In this document: piece by piece, positions 34,601-42,577 of the stretch
Layout of the letters: every line of letters begins with the position of its first letter
How positions within the stretch are numbered: the first letter of the stretch is position 1
DNA from: Manis javanica
Lineage: Eukaryota > Chordata > Mammalia > Pholidota > Manidae
Direction of reading: 5' to 3'
DNA: 64,000 bases
NCBI RefSeq assembly: GCF_040802235.1
Contig: NC_133161.1
Span: 145,319,121 to 145,383,120, forward strand
The notes under the pieces: generated by a model
Databases searched by the model: none
What the model was told of the DNA's origin: nothing
What the model saw: the letters and a program-made list of their open reading frames with translations, nothing else
Made by a program: the position numbers and the translations under genes

Positions 34601-35536
34601 CCACCCCTGCACCCTACCCATTATTGCTGTGTGATGCCACAGACCTGCCAGGCCTCTTGGAGTTCTGCGGAGCCAGCTGCACCATGGCTACTGCCGAGCA
34701 TGTCCCCAGCTGGGTGACGCCGTCCACAGAAAGTCTGTGGGGTAGAGATGATGTAGGTGTGGGTGGCCTTCAAAGCCACCTTCTCCATGTTTAGCGCTAG
34801 GTGCTTGGATTTAAACTGTGGAAAACAGCACCTCTGTCCTCCTGAAATCGATCCAGTAAGGTGAGTGTGATGAGAGGGCAGGGCCACGAACTCAAAGGCC
34901 AGCAGGGGCTGGTCAGGTAACCCTAAAACACTGTGTGCTAAGTCAAACAAGCCTGTGGTTGAAAGCCTGTGGGTGAATCCTGGCCTGCAGGCCACTTATT
35001 TGGGACCTCAAGGATCGAGGTGTTCTCTGAGAAGGAGCAGGGCTAACAAAGAACCTTTGGTTTTCCCCTTGGCTTGATTAAATTGACTTAAATGAAGGGG
35101 TTGCCATCTTGTGTCCCCTTCCTGAGTCTGTGCAGCATGGTGGTTAAGATCACGAGCTTTGGAGTTGGACAGACCCAGGCCCAGCCTGACTCTGTGACTT
35201 CAAAGCTGGATGATCCTGAGCAGGTAACAGCCTCTCTGAGCCTCCATGTCCTCATCCTTGAAATGGGAATATAGTCCCTACCTCCCTGCAGTGAGAATCA
35301 AGGAGAGAGTGCACGCGAGTCTCGGAATGGGCCGGTAGATGGAAACAGCTCGGAAAGTGATGCTGATTAGGATTCAAATGCTTCTCACACGTGCTGTTTT
35401 TCTTCCCTCCGCCCCGCAGCACCCAGTCTGGCCTTCTCTGAGGTCAGCACCAAATAACCTCCTTGAAAAAAAGCCAGCTGGACGAATGCCAAAAACAGAG
35501 CATGAAGGGAAGAAAGGGGAGGCGCTTTGTCCATAG
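19639..35536 (+). CDS. JAML: JAML (junctional adhesion molecule-like, AMICA1), complete coding region
   Basis: Nine coding exons (19639-19681, 21972-22123, 23453-23678, 26645-26757, 27376-27613, 30456-30594, 32467-32527, 33622-33708, 35420-35536) join without a break into 391 residues (human 394). Order: signal peptide 1-19, V-Ig domain 1 (Cys42, Cys115), V-Ig domain 2 (Cys154, Cys234), membrane span about 275-297, and a cytoplasmic tail with SEATYMTMHPVWPS. In the family, JAML is a leukocyte receptor that binds CXADR on epithelia and supports neutrophil migration and gamma-delta T-cell costimulation. The YMTM motif (YxxM) recruits PI3K. The start has A at -3. A 14-residue cytoplasmic segment of human JAML was not found, and the C-terminus after MPKT differs and is longer. 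Confidence 0.95.
20553..20594 (+). repeat. CA/CG dinucleotide tract
   Basis: An imperfect alternating purine-pyrimidine run of CACACG type in JAML intron sequence. Confidence 0.8.
21972..22123 (+). CDS. JAML: JAML exon 2 (Ig domain 1, first half)
   Basis: Acceptor gtctatag before 21972 and donor gtaaga at 22124. It is 152 bases, phase 1 to phase 0, residues 15-65. It encodes YFLGPNDLTVSSLELTVHVG and onward to DWMFSGEHVK, with Cys42 in MGCVFQS. It is a paralogue of exon 4. Confidence 0.94.
22215..22350 (+). repeat. MIR SINE in JAML intron after exon 2
   Basis: Reads ctggctctgctgcctggctg, tgggcaagttactcaacctc, then ccttccccatctgtgagga, sense MIR order. A degenerate MIR stands at the matching place after exon 4. 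Confidence 0.75.
23453..23678 (+). CDS. JAML: JAML exon 3 (Ig domain 1, second half)
   Basis: Acceptor caccctccag before 23453 and donor gtgcgt at 23679. It is 226 bases, residues 66-140 plus a split codon. It encodes DDYVLYYYANLSVPVGRFQN through DQGTYTCAMRL (Cys115) to VLYVLPEGPK. It is a paralogue of exon 5. Confidence 0.94.
23880..23965 (-). repeat. MIR fragment, antisense
   Basis: The plus strand reads cattttgcagatgaagtaac, tgaggcccagagaggttaca, the antisense MIR core. Confidence 0.65.
24290..24450 (+). repeat. L2 LINE 3' tail, sense
   Basis: Ends with gcaatcaataaatgttcgtt followed by gaatgaac, the L2 terminus. Confidence 0.65.
25175..25395 (+). repeat. MIR SINE, sense, present only in JAML duplication copy 2
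   Basis: Reads cctgggttcgagtgctggcg, ctggccatgtggccttggg, tcacttcctctgtaaaatgg, then catgtgcctggtaca, in MIR order. Confidence 0.75.
26645..26757 (+). CDS. JAML: JAML exon 4 (Ig domain 2, first half)
   Basis: Acceptor ttatccccag before 26645 and donor gtaagg at 26758. It is 113 bases, residues 141-178. It encodes ELMVPVGDSIRLGCVLQS and onward to DWVFAPGKRSK. It starts at the ELMV junction as in human. Similarity to exon 2 (CVLQSTHERRTTRVDW against CVFQSTEEKRVTKVDW) marks an internal duplication. Confidence 0.93.
26835..26960 (+). repeat. degenerate MIR after JAML exon 4
   Basis: Reads gggctttggagcttgtcagg, cctccaggctcagccacttg, gctgggcaagtcc: the first half of a sense MIR. It matches the position of the MIR at 22215 relative to the duplicated exon. 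Confidence 0.5.
27376..27613 (+). CDS. JAML: JAML exon 5 (Ig domain 2, second half)
   Basis: Acceptor ccttccag before 27376 and donor gtacgt at 27614. It is 238 bases, residues 179-257 plus a split codon. It encodes EEIVLRSFPKLSVPVGYSQS through GGNYTCSIHLG (Cys234) to LHVIPKEPL. NYT and NIS are N-glycosylation sequons. Confidence 0.94.
28640..30030 (+). repeat. L2 LINE, sense, in JAML intron 5, with an L1M piece
   Basis: From about 29130 the sequence follows L2 coding and 3'UTR order: tagccagtccctgcttccg, gctaaatcacgaatctgagc, tggtttctccattgcctaca, tccttcatgacttagacc, then tttgtatcttccgtgcctag. Sequence before 28780 looks related. An L1M 3'-type piece (about 28780-28890, tacaactcgtataccacaca) lies between. 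Frames are broken. Confidence 0.6.
30456..30594 (+). CDS. JAML: JAML exon 6 (stalk and transmembrane)
   Basis: Acceptor tttctcaag before 30456 and donor gtatcg at 30595, a weaker donor. It encodes TLETPGALRPEILGNNQ, the hydrophobic span LVIIVGIVCTTVLLLSVLIL, then VMRKTHGNK. It leaves in phase 2. Confidence 0.92.
31520..31870 (+). repeat. probable old L1 (L1M) fragment
   Basis: The segment tgctcactgtagcattggtt then atgattcagaactgga is the common L1 3' motif in diverged form. Unsupported beyond that. Confidence 0.4.
32467..32527 (+). CDS. JAML: JAML exon 7 (cytoplasmic)
   Basis: Acceptor ccttgcag before 32467 and donor gtaagc at 32528. The 61 bases encode SSVPSTALVKSLENTKKAHP and E, which aligns with human SSVNSTVLVKNTKKTNPE. 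Confidence 0.88.
32715..32860 (+). repeat. MIR SINE fragment, sense
   Basis: Reads cagctctgccacctccctga, gcctcagtttcctcatcagt, aaggatcaaataacaggatg in sense MIR order. Confidence 0.65.
33622..33708 (+). CDS. JAML: JAML exon 8 (YMTM signalling motif)
   Basis: Acceptor tctcctctag before 33622. The donor at 33709 is gtcaga, which is weak because of C at +3. The 87 bases encode KHIYSSITTRELIEEEESIG and KSEATYMTM. The tyrosine in YMTM is the known PI3K-binding site of JAML. Confidence 0.92.
35125..35335 (+). repeat. MIR SINE, sense, near full length
   Basis: Reads gcatggtggttaagatcacg, agctttggagttggacagac, ctctgagcctccatgtcctc, then gaaatgggaatatagtccct. It ends 85 bases before JAML exon 9. Confidence 0.75.
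35420..35536 (+). CDS. JAML: JAML exon 9 (C-terminus) and stop
   Basis: Acceptor gccccgcag before 35420. It encodes HPVWPSLRSAPNNLLEKKPA, GRMPKT, then EHEGKKGEALCP and TAG at 35534-35536. Human reads HPVWPSLRSDRNNSLEKK and ends MPKTQQAF, so the tail after MPKT is unrelated and longer here. Confidence 0.92.
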   Translation, partial: HPVWPSLRSAPNNLLEKKPAGRMPKTEHEGKKGEALCP

Positions 35537-35911
35537 CACAGCGGACGCTGTCCTCAGTGCGCTGAGTTGCGCACCAGCTATATCAGACCCCTTGCCCTCC
35601 CAGTCGTCCTCCCGCCCCATTGCTTGGTCAGAGGGCTGAAGATGAAGGTTCAGAGCCTGGCAGGAAGACGGGACAGTTCTGGAGGTTCAGGCTCTGGTGT
35701 GGGGCACACGGGTTTGCTCCTTCTAGAGTGGTTGCTGGTGCTGGGGTCCTGGCTGAGCTGCCCCAGTGACCCCAAACACCCCATCCGATCAGACCCTCTG
35801 CTTGGGTGGTGTTCTTTGTGGATGAGTTACTGGAAAGAATCACAGAAAAGAAAACCAGCCGAATGACTTGGACAAATTATCCCCAAATAAATGTGGTTTG
35901 TGGAAGGCATC
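35537..35911 (+). other. JAML: JAML 3'UTR with polyadenylation signal
   Basis: This is a short, about 375-base UTR. AATAAA is at 35886-35891, followed by a GT-rich stretch (atgtggtttgtgg) typical of a cleavage region. The exact cleavage site is estimated. Confidence 0.7.
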
Positions 35912-37369
35912 TTGTTTTTGTACCCTGGATGAGGGTCAGGTGAAGTCTTGGTGAGGAATTTATAGTCAGGAACGCCACCGAAGTGGCCAGAGGAAAGCCA
36001 TCCTGTGACTCAACACATTGCGAGCTGGCTTGGGGCCTGGGGAGGTTTTTGGGGGTGTATGGGCTGGGAGTGGGAGGTGAAGGGCTAGGATTTAACCCCA
36101 TGCTTCTGGGTACTGGTGGAGCTCAATGGGAGGTGGCTCTTTGCCTGGCCTCACCAGAGGCATCCTGGTTGGAATCCCTGGGTGGCGCTCTGGAGCTTGG
36201 GGGCTCGGGCATCTGTCTTTTTCAAAAGTGGCATTCATGGGCTGTCCAAATGGGCAGCCACTGAATTGACTCTTGGTCTGAAATGTGAGGTTCCTATAAT
36301 TCTTGGTTCATATTGTAAGATTTAGTAAGGCTTATCTTAAAAACCCTTAGGTTCTGAGTTCCTCTTTCTAGCGTGGGCTTGGCTGGGCTCTCCCCGACTA
36401 CCATAGGCCCTTCCGCATGCTCTGCACCCCATCCTCCCCACGTAGCTATTCAGGGCATGAAGCAAGAGGGGGTCTTCTGTGGTTCTTTGATTTCTGATCC
36501 AGCCTCAAGTGGAGCTACATTTCTGCAGGGTTCCCCCTAACTTTCCAAATATTAGGACCCGCTCAGCACACACCCAGTATTGCCTCCTTCTCTTGGGTCT
36601 CCACTTGGAGGCCTGAAGCCTCTCTTTGTTCTAGTTCAGCCATGGCTCAGAGTCATGCAGTGTCTGCTTTTTCCCTGCCAGCTCTAAATAAGGAGCTTGT
36701 CAATGGCTTTCAGGATGCATATTGAAGGCAATATCCTGCCCAAGACATACCAGAGAGGGGGGTACATACTGACATGATAAGTAGAGAGGGGAAGAGGACT
36801 CTTTCATACCCTAAGAGTTGATGTGGGAGAAGTGGTTCCATTTCTGGGCTAAGGGGCCCTTTTCTACTTCCTCAAATATTATCGGCATTGGATCAGAACC
36901 ATCAGGACACAGAGTTAAATGGATGGATGGTGATTTTACATCTGTCGTTCTGGGTGGAAGAAAATAATTGAGATGAGTGGGAGGCTGTGCCGAGCTGCTT
37001 CCCCACCCTGTCCTGCGGAGGGAGTTTTGGTCGTGGAAGTGCGGGCAGCCCCTCTAGAGGTTACCCTGCCGAAGCTTGAATTCAGTTCATTCAAAGTGTG
37101 GCGTCCATTCTGGGTTCAGCCATTGTAACTGAGGAGGAGGAAGGAGAAGCCCACCTCTGTCCTCTAACCCTGCCTACCTACTAAGCTTCCTCTTACACAC
37201 AGGCATGGGGTCATTGAGAGTGGAAGCCTGCAACTGACAAATGCTAATTTTGCCTAAAACCAAAACAGCCCTGCAGAGGACCATGGCAAATGTCTGCTTG
37301 CTTGCCTGTACCCTTCTCCCAAGGGTGGTTGTCCATTCAATCCGGGAACATGAAGAAGCGGCCCAGGGA

Positions 37370-37510
37370 ATGAGCTTCAGAGTCACACAGGCCTGGCTTA
37401 AATCCTGGCTCTCCTCTTCAATGTTGCCAAAGTTTACTTCAGTTCTTCGAGGCTGCTTCCCCTCTGTATCAAATGGAGACTCACAGGATTTTTCGTGGGG
37501 ACTAGAGGAG
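37370..37510 (+). repeat. MIR SINE, sense
   Basis: Reads cttcagagtcacacaggcct, ggcttaaatcctggctctcc, then tgtatcaaatggagactcac. Confidence 0.55.
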
Positions 37511-38384
37511 GTCATCGAGGGACTAGTGTCTGATCTGAGCCCTCCATCCCCTTCCGATATGTTTTTCCCAACTGGGTCTGCCTTCTAGTGATTCAGTCCC
37601 CATCTTTTGTTGATTCGTATTTCTGTGGGCCGAAGCCCTTTTGCCCCAAACTCCAAAGTCCCTCTTCCTGTCCAAAGAAAGCATTAGGAGGCTGAGCTCA
37701 GGGAAGGGTTTGGCAGCACTCTGAGGCTTCCAGAAGCATACAGGCTTTCGCCAACAGAAAGCAGCCTAAGGGTGGGGTGGGGGTGGGGGGCTAGCCATGA
37801 ATAATGGAGAATCTAGCAGTGTCAGAATTTGACTATGGGAATAATTGCAAAGCGTTCTGCCTGTCCACGGGGACCTGCAGAGTTTATGCCCCTTTCATAA
37901 GGCAGCAGCCATCCTCCAGCCCTTTAGGGTTTTGCTTCTCCTTCCCACACGACTCTTTGTCTCCTCTTGGCTAGTCTGTATGCTTACCTGTCTACACTGG
38001 CAATTTATTTGCTAAAACACGAGCTGGGTGTGTGTATGCGTGTGTGTGTCATGCCGCCACTAAACTAGCTGAGTTATTTAGAGTCAAAGAACCTTAGGTT
38101 GCAAGTTTTATCCCAACACAGACAAGTTGTCATCTTAAACAAAGTTTCCCAGGATTGTCGACCCTCTGTGCTGGCCAGCTGGTCTGCCAATGTGGTCTGT
38201 CTTCCTCAAGGGATGTCAGGCAATCTATCACCACTTCCGTAATCCCAACTTTCGAAACATATCTGTATAAAAATAAAGGAACTTGGAGTTTTCTCAGAAA
38301 GCTAAGACCTTTCTTATTTCACAGATGATGACAGCAGTATTACCTGTCTGAACTGCACGTGGTATGTTCCTGGCCTTCTGAATT

Positions 38385-38705
38385 TGGGTGCCTTCTTATC
38401 TTCCCACCCACATTTCCCATTTTTTTTTCATGACCAGAACCCCCTGCTCCTTATATCTTTGTCTTTCCTGCTCCGAAGCTTTGCCCTCCGTGTTCCCCAC
38501 CTGGAGTTCCTTTTCCCTTCCTGCCTGCCCAAATCAACATTTCTTCAAGGCCCTTCTCGAGTCCTGCCTGGGTGATCTCTTAGTCCTCACATCTTCCTAG
38601 ATGTTCCTACACTTGCCAGGTTTTATCTTCTGATGCCCTCTAATTGTTTTGTGGCTGTGAGGCTGTATATTCTCCAGGAGATCTTGAGCTCTTAGAGATC
38701 TTGCT
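38385..38705 (+). repeat. L2 LINE fragment, sense
   Basis: Reads cacctggagttccttttccc, cttcaaggcccttctcgagt, then tctccaggagatcttgagct, the L2 3' region order. Diverged. Confidence 0.5.
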
Positions 38706-38899
38706 TTAGATCTTTTCTGTGAGCTTGTTTGCATCTGACCCCATGTGGGGCAATCCCTTGTTGCATGGACTTCCTAGGGAGTGGGGTGCCGACCTGGCTC
38801 CCCGTCCTGGTTCTGTCGCTCTTCAGCTGAGTAAGATCAGGCTGATGGAGCTTCTGCCCTTTCCCAGATGTAAAACACGTTCATTCCCACCTGTTCAGG

Positions 38900-39480
38900 G
38901 GCCACTAGAGGCCCAGCACTAGGAAGAATAAGACACAATCCCTAGTCTTAAAGAGTTACGGTCTAGCTGGGGAGGTAAGATGTGTAAACAAAAAATGAAA
39001 ATATTCCCCAACTCCTAATAACATGGGGACACAAGCAATACCAGGTATGGATGGGTTTTCTATACATGTTTCTCTTTCTAGAATGTGAGTTCTCAAAGGG
39101 TGAGCTGTATCTCATTCATTTCTGAGTCTCTAGTTTCTAGCCTACTGTCTGGCATATATGGGACATTAAGTAGATACTTGAATTTGTTGAACGAGGGAAT
39201 TGATAAACAATGAGTGAATGTAGTGTCAGGGGAGCATGATGAGAATAGATACGTAGAAGATAAGGAATGGGTGACTTCGGAAAAGATATTTGAAAAGACT
39301 ACGAGTTTCCCAAGCAGAAGAGAGAGGACGGGCATTCCTAGAGGAAGAAACTTCAAAGGCAAAGGCACCAAGATGTGAAGGCCTCTGCAGGCCAGGAGAA
39401 GCCTCACCTGGTATGGAGTGGCTTGAGAAGGGCGTGGGGCAGAGGAGAGGTGAGTGAAATGAATTCCTACCATGTTATTC
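38900..39480. repeat. antisense L2 interrupted by a sense L2 3' end
   Basis: The flanks 38900-39000 (caatccctagtcttaaagag) and 39225-39480 (agaagataaggaatgggtga; aaaggcaaaggcaccaagat) are antisense L2. The middle 39060-39225 (ctagaatgtgagttctcaaa; gaatttgttgaacgaggga) is a sense L2 tail. This suggests one old L2 inserted into another. Confidence 0.5.
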
Positions 39481-39639
39481 CCGAGCGGGTGGCCAGGTGC
39501 AGATCACCGGAGGCCAGCGTTGAATCCTGAACTTGTTCTTGCTTGGCAGCCCCTTCTCTCCAGCCACCCAAACCTGGCTCCCTATTGTCCCTTGCTCCTA
39601 GGAGGCAAACCTTTTCATAGGATTTGAAGACAACACTTC

Positions 39640-39800
39640 TCCAACTTTAATGTGCTCAAGCATCATCCAGAGCTCCTGTTAAGAATGCAGATTCGGATTC
39701 CTTGGGGCCGAGGTGGGGCCTGGGACTCTGCATTTCTAAGGAGCTCCCAGGTGATGCTGATGATGCTGGTCCGGGGACCACACTTTGAGAGGTGAGGCTC
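39640..39800 (+). mobile_element. MER5A (hAT-Charlie nonautonomous DNA transposon)
   Basis: Reads ctccaactttaatgtgctca, aagcatcatccagagctcct, gtggggcctgggactctgca, then tggtccggggaccacacttt, closely following MER5A including its right terminus. Confidence 0.85.
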
Positions 39801-41134
39801 TCAGGCAATCTAGGGAGGCTCTCGGTAGCCTCAGCGAGGCCTCCCAGCAGCAAAGGAAAACTACTTTTCTTTGGATCATTTGTGATCCTGCTTCTCCCAG
39901 CGGAGTAGGTAATTGGATGTTGTCTGATAACATCTTCAGCGCTAAATGGCATGGCATATAAATGCCAAAAATAGGATTTTACTCCCCAAAGTAGCCATTT
40001 TTTATATTGGTGTCTTCATTCTGGAAATTACCTCTCTGAGTTTCAGCTTCCCAGGATTTTACTGGCCCCTAGGGAAGGCGTACTCTTTCGGAGCAAATGG
40101 GCATCAGGAGGCCCATGTGAGCTGTGGGGAGTTTCAGGGGTACCTCTCCTCCTGCCAGGGTACCTCGCCCCTAATGGGGTACCTTCTGACCCTTAGTCCT
40201 TGAGGGCTGAGTTTGACAAAGGCTATTCTGTTATAGGTCATGTACCTGGTTTTTCTTAGCCGAATTCTAGGCAGAAGCAGAGGAACTTCCGGATGCACGT
40301 CTTATCTCAGAAGTTCCAAAATAGAAGCTTCTGGGCCCAGCGTGTGACCAAGTGAGCAAGGTAAGCAGCTTCACCGCCTCGCAAGCACCCTCAGCTGCAT
40401 CAAGGAAAAAGAGGAGGCCGGCTACGTCAAACTAAAACTCTCGGGCTGACCTGTGTCTGCGGCAGCCTGGGAGGCAGAGCTGCAGGATGGGATCTGGCTG
40501 GGGCCTGGAGCAGCGCTGGGCCGGCTGGGCTCAACCCGTCTATTCCTCAGGACACACCTGGCAGCGGGGCCACTACCTGGAGCAGACCTGGGAGGGAGGG
40601 TACTTTTTCTTCCCTAGGCTGCACTCCTCTTCCCTGGTTTTCCCTCCCGTGGACTGTGTGTTCTGTGGACGAGCCAGACTCTCTCTGGTCTAGTGATAGG
40701 GGCACTTGGGGTACAGGGTCTGTGCAAGATCCCATCCTGATGACCACCTCTGGGGGGTGGAGAGCAATGGAGGTCTCCTCTCCTCCCCTCTGCCTTAAGG
40801 TACTGTCCCCAGAACCTGGCCCGGTTCAGTCCTCCCTGGCAACAGCTTCAGTGCCGGGCTAGGTCCTGCTGCCTTCACAGATGTCTGCTTTCCCCCATTC
40901 CCTCTCCACCTGCGTTCATCCGTTCAGGCCTGCCCAGTGCAGCTCTGCATCACCTGCCTATTGAGTGTCTGCTGTGAGCCAAGCACCGTGCTGGCCCCAT
41001 TTCATTCCTCCACACCCTGCCCCTCAGCTCCTTTCACAGCACACTCCTCTCGCTCGTCCACGCCAGTTTTCTCTTCCCCGTGTCTCTAAATAACCTGATG
41101 GGAGGTCTCCTGTTTCCTCCCCTGGGAGATGGGC

Positions 41135-41340
41135 AATGAGGGATCCTCGCAACACCCAGTGCTTTACCCAGACCTCAGTCGGAATCCCCGCTCTGACTCT
41201 GCCCTTCGCTACCTTATGTAAGCTTGGGTGGGTTGAGCCCCCAGCTTCACTTCCCTTATTTGCAATTAAGAAGAAGAAGAAGAGAAATCACCTATTCCAG
41301 GGTTCCAGTCAAGCCGAGATGTCATGCATAAGGCACTTGG
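41135..41340 (+). repeat. MIR SINE, sense
   Basis: Reads cggaatccccgctctgactc and ttcacttcccttatttgcaa, diverged sense MIR, with a short (GAA)n at 41267-41284. Confidence 0.45.
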
Positions 41341-41544
41341 CACAGAGCTCAAGCTCACAGTGATGAGTTGCTCCCTCTTTGGTGCACTGATGGCCCATCC
41401 CGTGTGCATGTGATTTTGCTGCCCAAGAACCTGGATTCTACTTAAATGTCTTCCCAGAAGAGGTAGAAGACCTTCTCTGTTTAGGGCCACCTTGGCAATC
41501 CACCTAAGTTCTCCTGTTTGCGATCCTAGCCCATTTTTCCTTCT

Positions 41545-42000
41545 GTTTTCAAAGGAAAAATGTTCAAACATACGCAATAGAAGAGAGAGCCGTTTCAGTG
41601 ATCAGCATTGTCCACTCCATGTCACTCACCTCCACCACCTCTCTTTTCTTTTCCTGGAATATTTTAAAGCAGATTCCAGTCACCATTTCCCCTAGAAACA
41701 CTCAAGTGTGTATAACAAATGAATATGTTAAAGCATATGACCACCATGTTTTTATCACACTCAGCAAAATGAAGAATCGCTCGTTAATATAATCTAACAC
41801 CCAGTCCATGTTTATGTTTTCCCAGTTGTCTCAAGAATGTCTTTTTGCTGTTGATTTGAGTGAATCAGGATTCCCCAAAGGTCCGTATAACATCCGATTG
41901 TAAGATCTCTTAGATGCGTTTACAACAGCCTGTTTCAAATGTTCTGTTTTCAGTGGAAATGCTAGAAAAAGGAGGAAGTCCTTACTTCCTAAAAGTCCCC
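41545..42000 (+). repeat. old L1 (L1M-type) fragment
   Basis: Reads ttcaaacatacgcaatagaa, tttaaagcagattccagtca, tgttttcccagttgtctcaa, agatctcttagatgcgttta, landmarks of L1M 3' regions in order. Confidence 0.6.
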
Positions 42001-42249
42001 CCAACTCACTTCCCTTTCCAAATAACACAAAAACAAGCAACTCCTTTATGGGGTGTTTTTAAAGGACAAAAAGAATTTCCTCCTTACATCAGCTTTGAAA
42101 TGAATGGGTTCTTCTAACAGCTTTCAAAACCCAACAATCATCCAAGAAAACAGGTCAGATTTGCTTTAGTTCTTGTTTTAGAGGGTGACAATTTCTGGGA
42201 ACTTTGCTCTTTTCAGAAAGACTCTTTTATGCCCTCCCACCTGCTTTCT

Positions 42250-42507
42250 GAAATCCACCAACCACAAAATTTACTCCATCCCCCTTTTTCTCTCTCTCCT
42301 TCACACACTCCCTCTCTCTTTTTAGCAGCCACAGACAAGCCGGCCATATTAGAGAGATGGAAATAAAGCTTCAGTAATGTTGTATGTGTCTTTGAAGTAC
42401 ATCTGTGCATTTTTTTTTTAGCATTCAACCATTCCACCCGTGTAGCCCTCGGCCCCCCAATTCACGCTCTCCCATATCCCACCCGACTAACATCACAGTC
42501 TCTGAAA
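42250..42507 (+). promoter_or_regulatory. SCN2B: SCN2B 5'UTR and proximal promoter (approximate)
   Basis: This is the sequence immediately before the SCN2B ATG. It contains pyrimidine-rich blocks (ctctctccttcacacactcc) and a C-rich segment (cctcggccccccaattcacgc). The transcription start cannot be placed from sequence alone. No canonical TATA box was identified. Confidence 0.35.
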
Positions 42508-42577
42508 ATGCACAGAGATGCCTGGCTACCTCGCCCTGCCTTCAGTCTCACGGGGCTCAGTCTCTTTTTCTCTTTGG
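42508..42577 (+). CDS. SCN2B: SCN2B exon 1 (signal peptide)
   Basis: ATG is at 42508 in context ctgaaaATG and the donor gtaagt is at 42578. It encodes MHRDAWLPRPAFSLTGLSLF and FSL, identical to the human sequence as I recall it. It leaves in phase 1 into a 7.1 kb intron. Confidence 0.94.

Larger units (their letters stand above)
35912..42249 (+). other. intergenic region between JAML and SCN2B
   Basis: About 6.4 kb with no gene recognised. It holds MIRs (37370-37510, 41135-41340), nested L2 pieces (38385-39480), MER5A (39640-39800) and an L1M fragment (41545-42000). The rest is unique sequence. Confidence 0.6.

Noticed and set aside
36165-36200. ATCCCTGGGTGGCGC similar to the start of carnivore CAN-SINEs
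   Set aside because: Only about 15 bases match; no tRNA-like body, CT repeat or A-tail follows.
42344-42353. CCATATTAGA, one base from a serum response (CArG) element, upstream of SCN2B
   Set aside because: Not a perfect CC(A/T)6GG and a single short motif; no supporting context.
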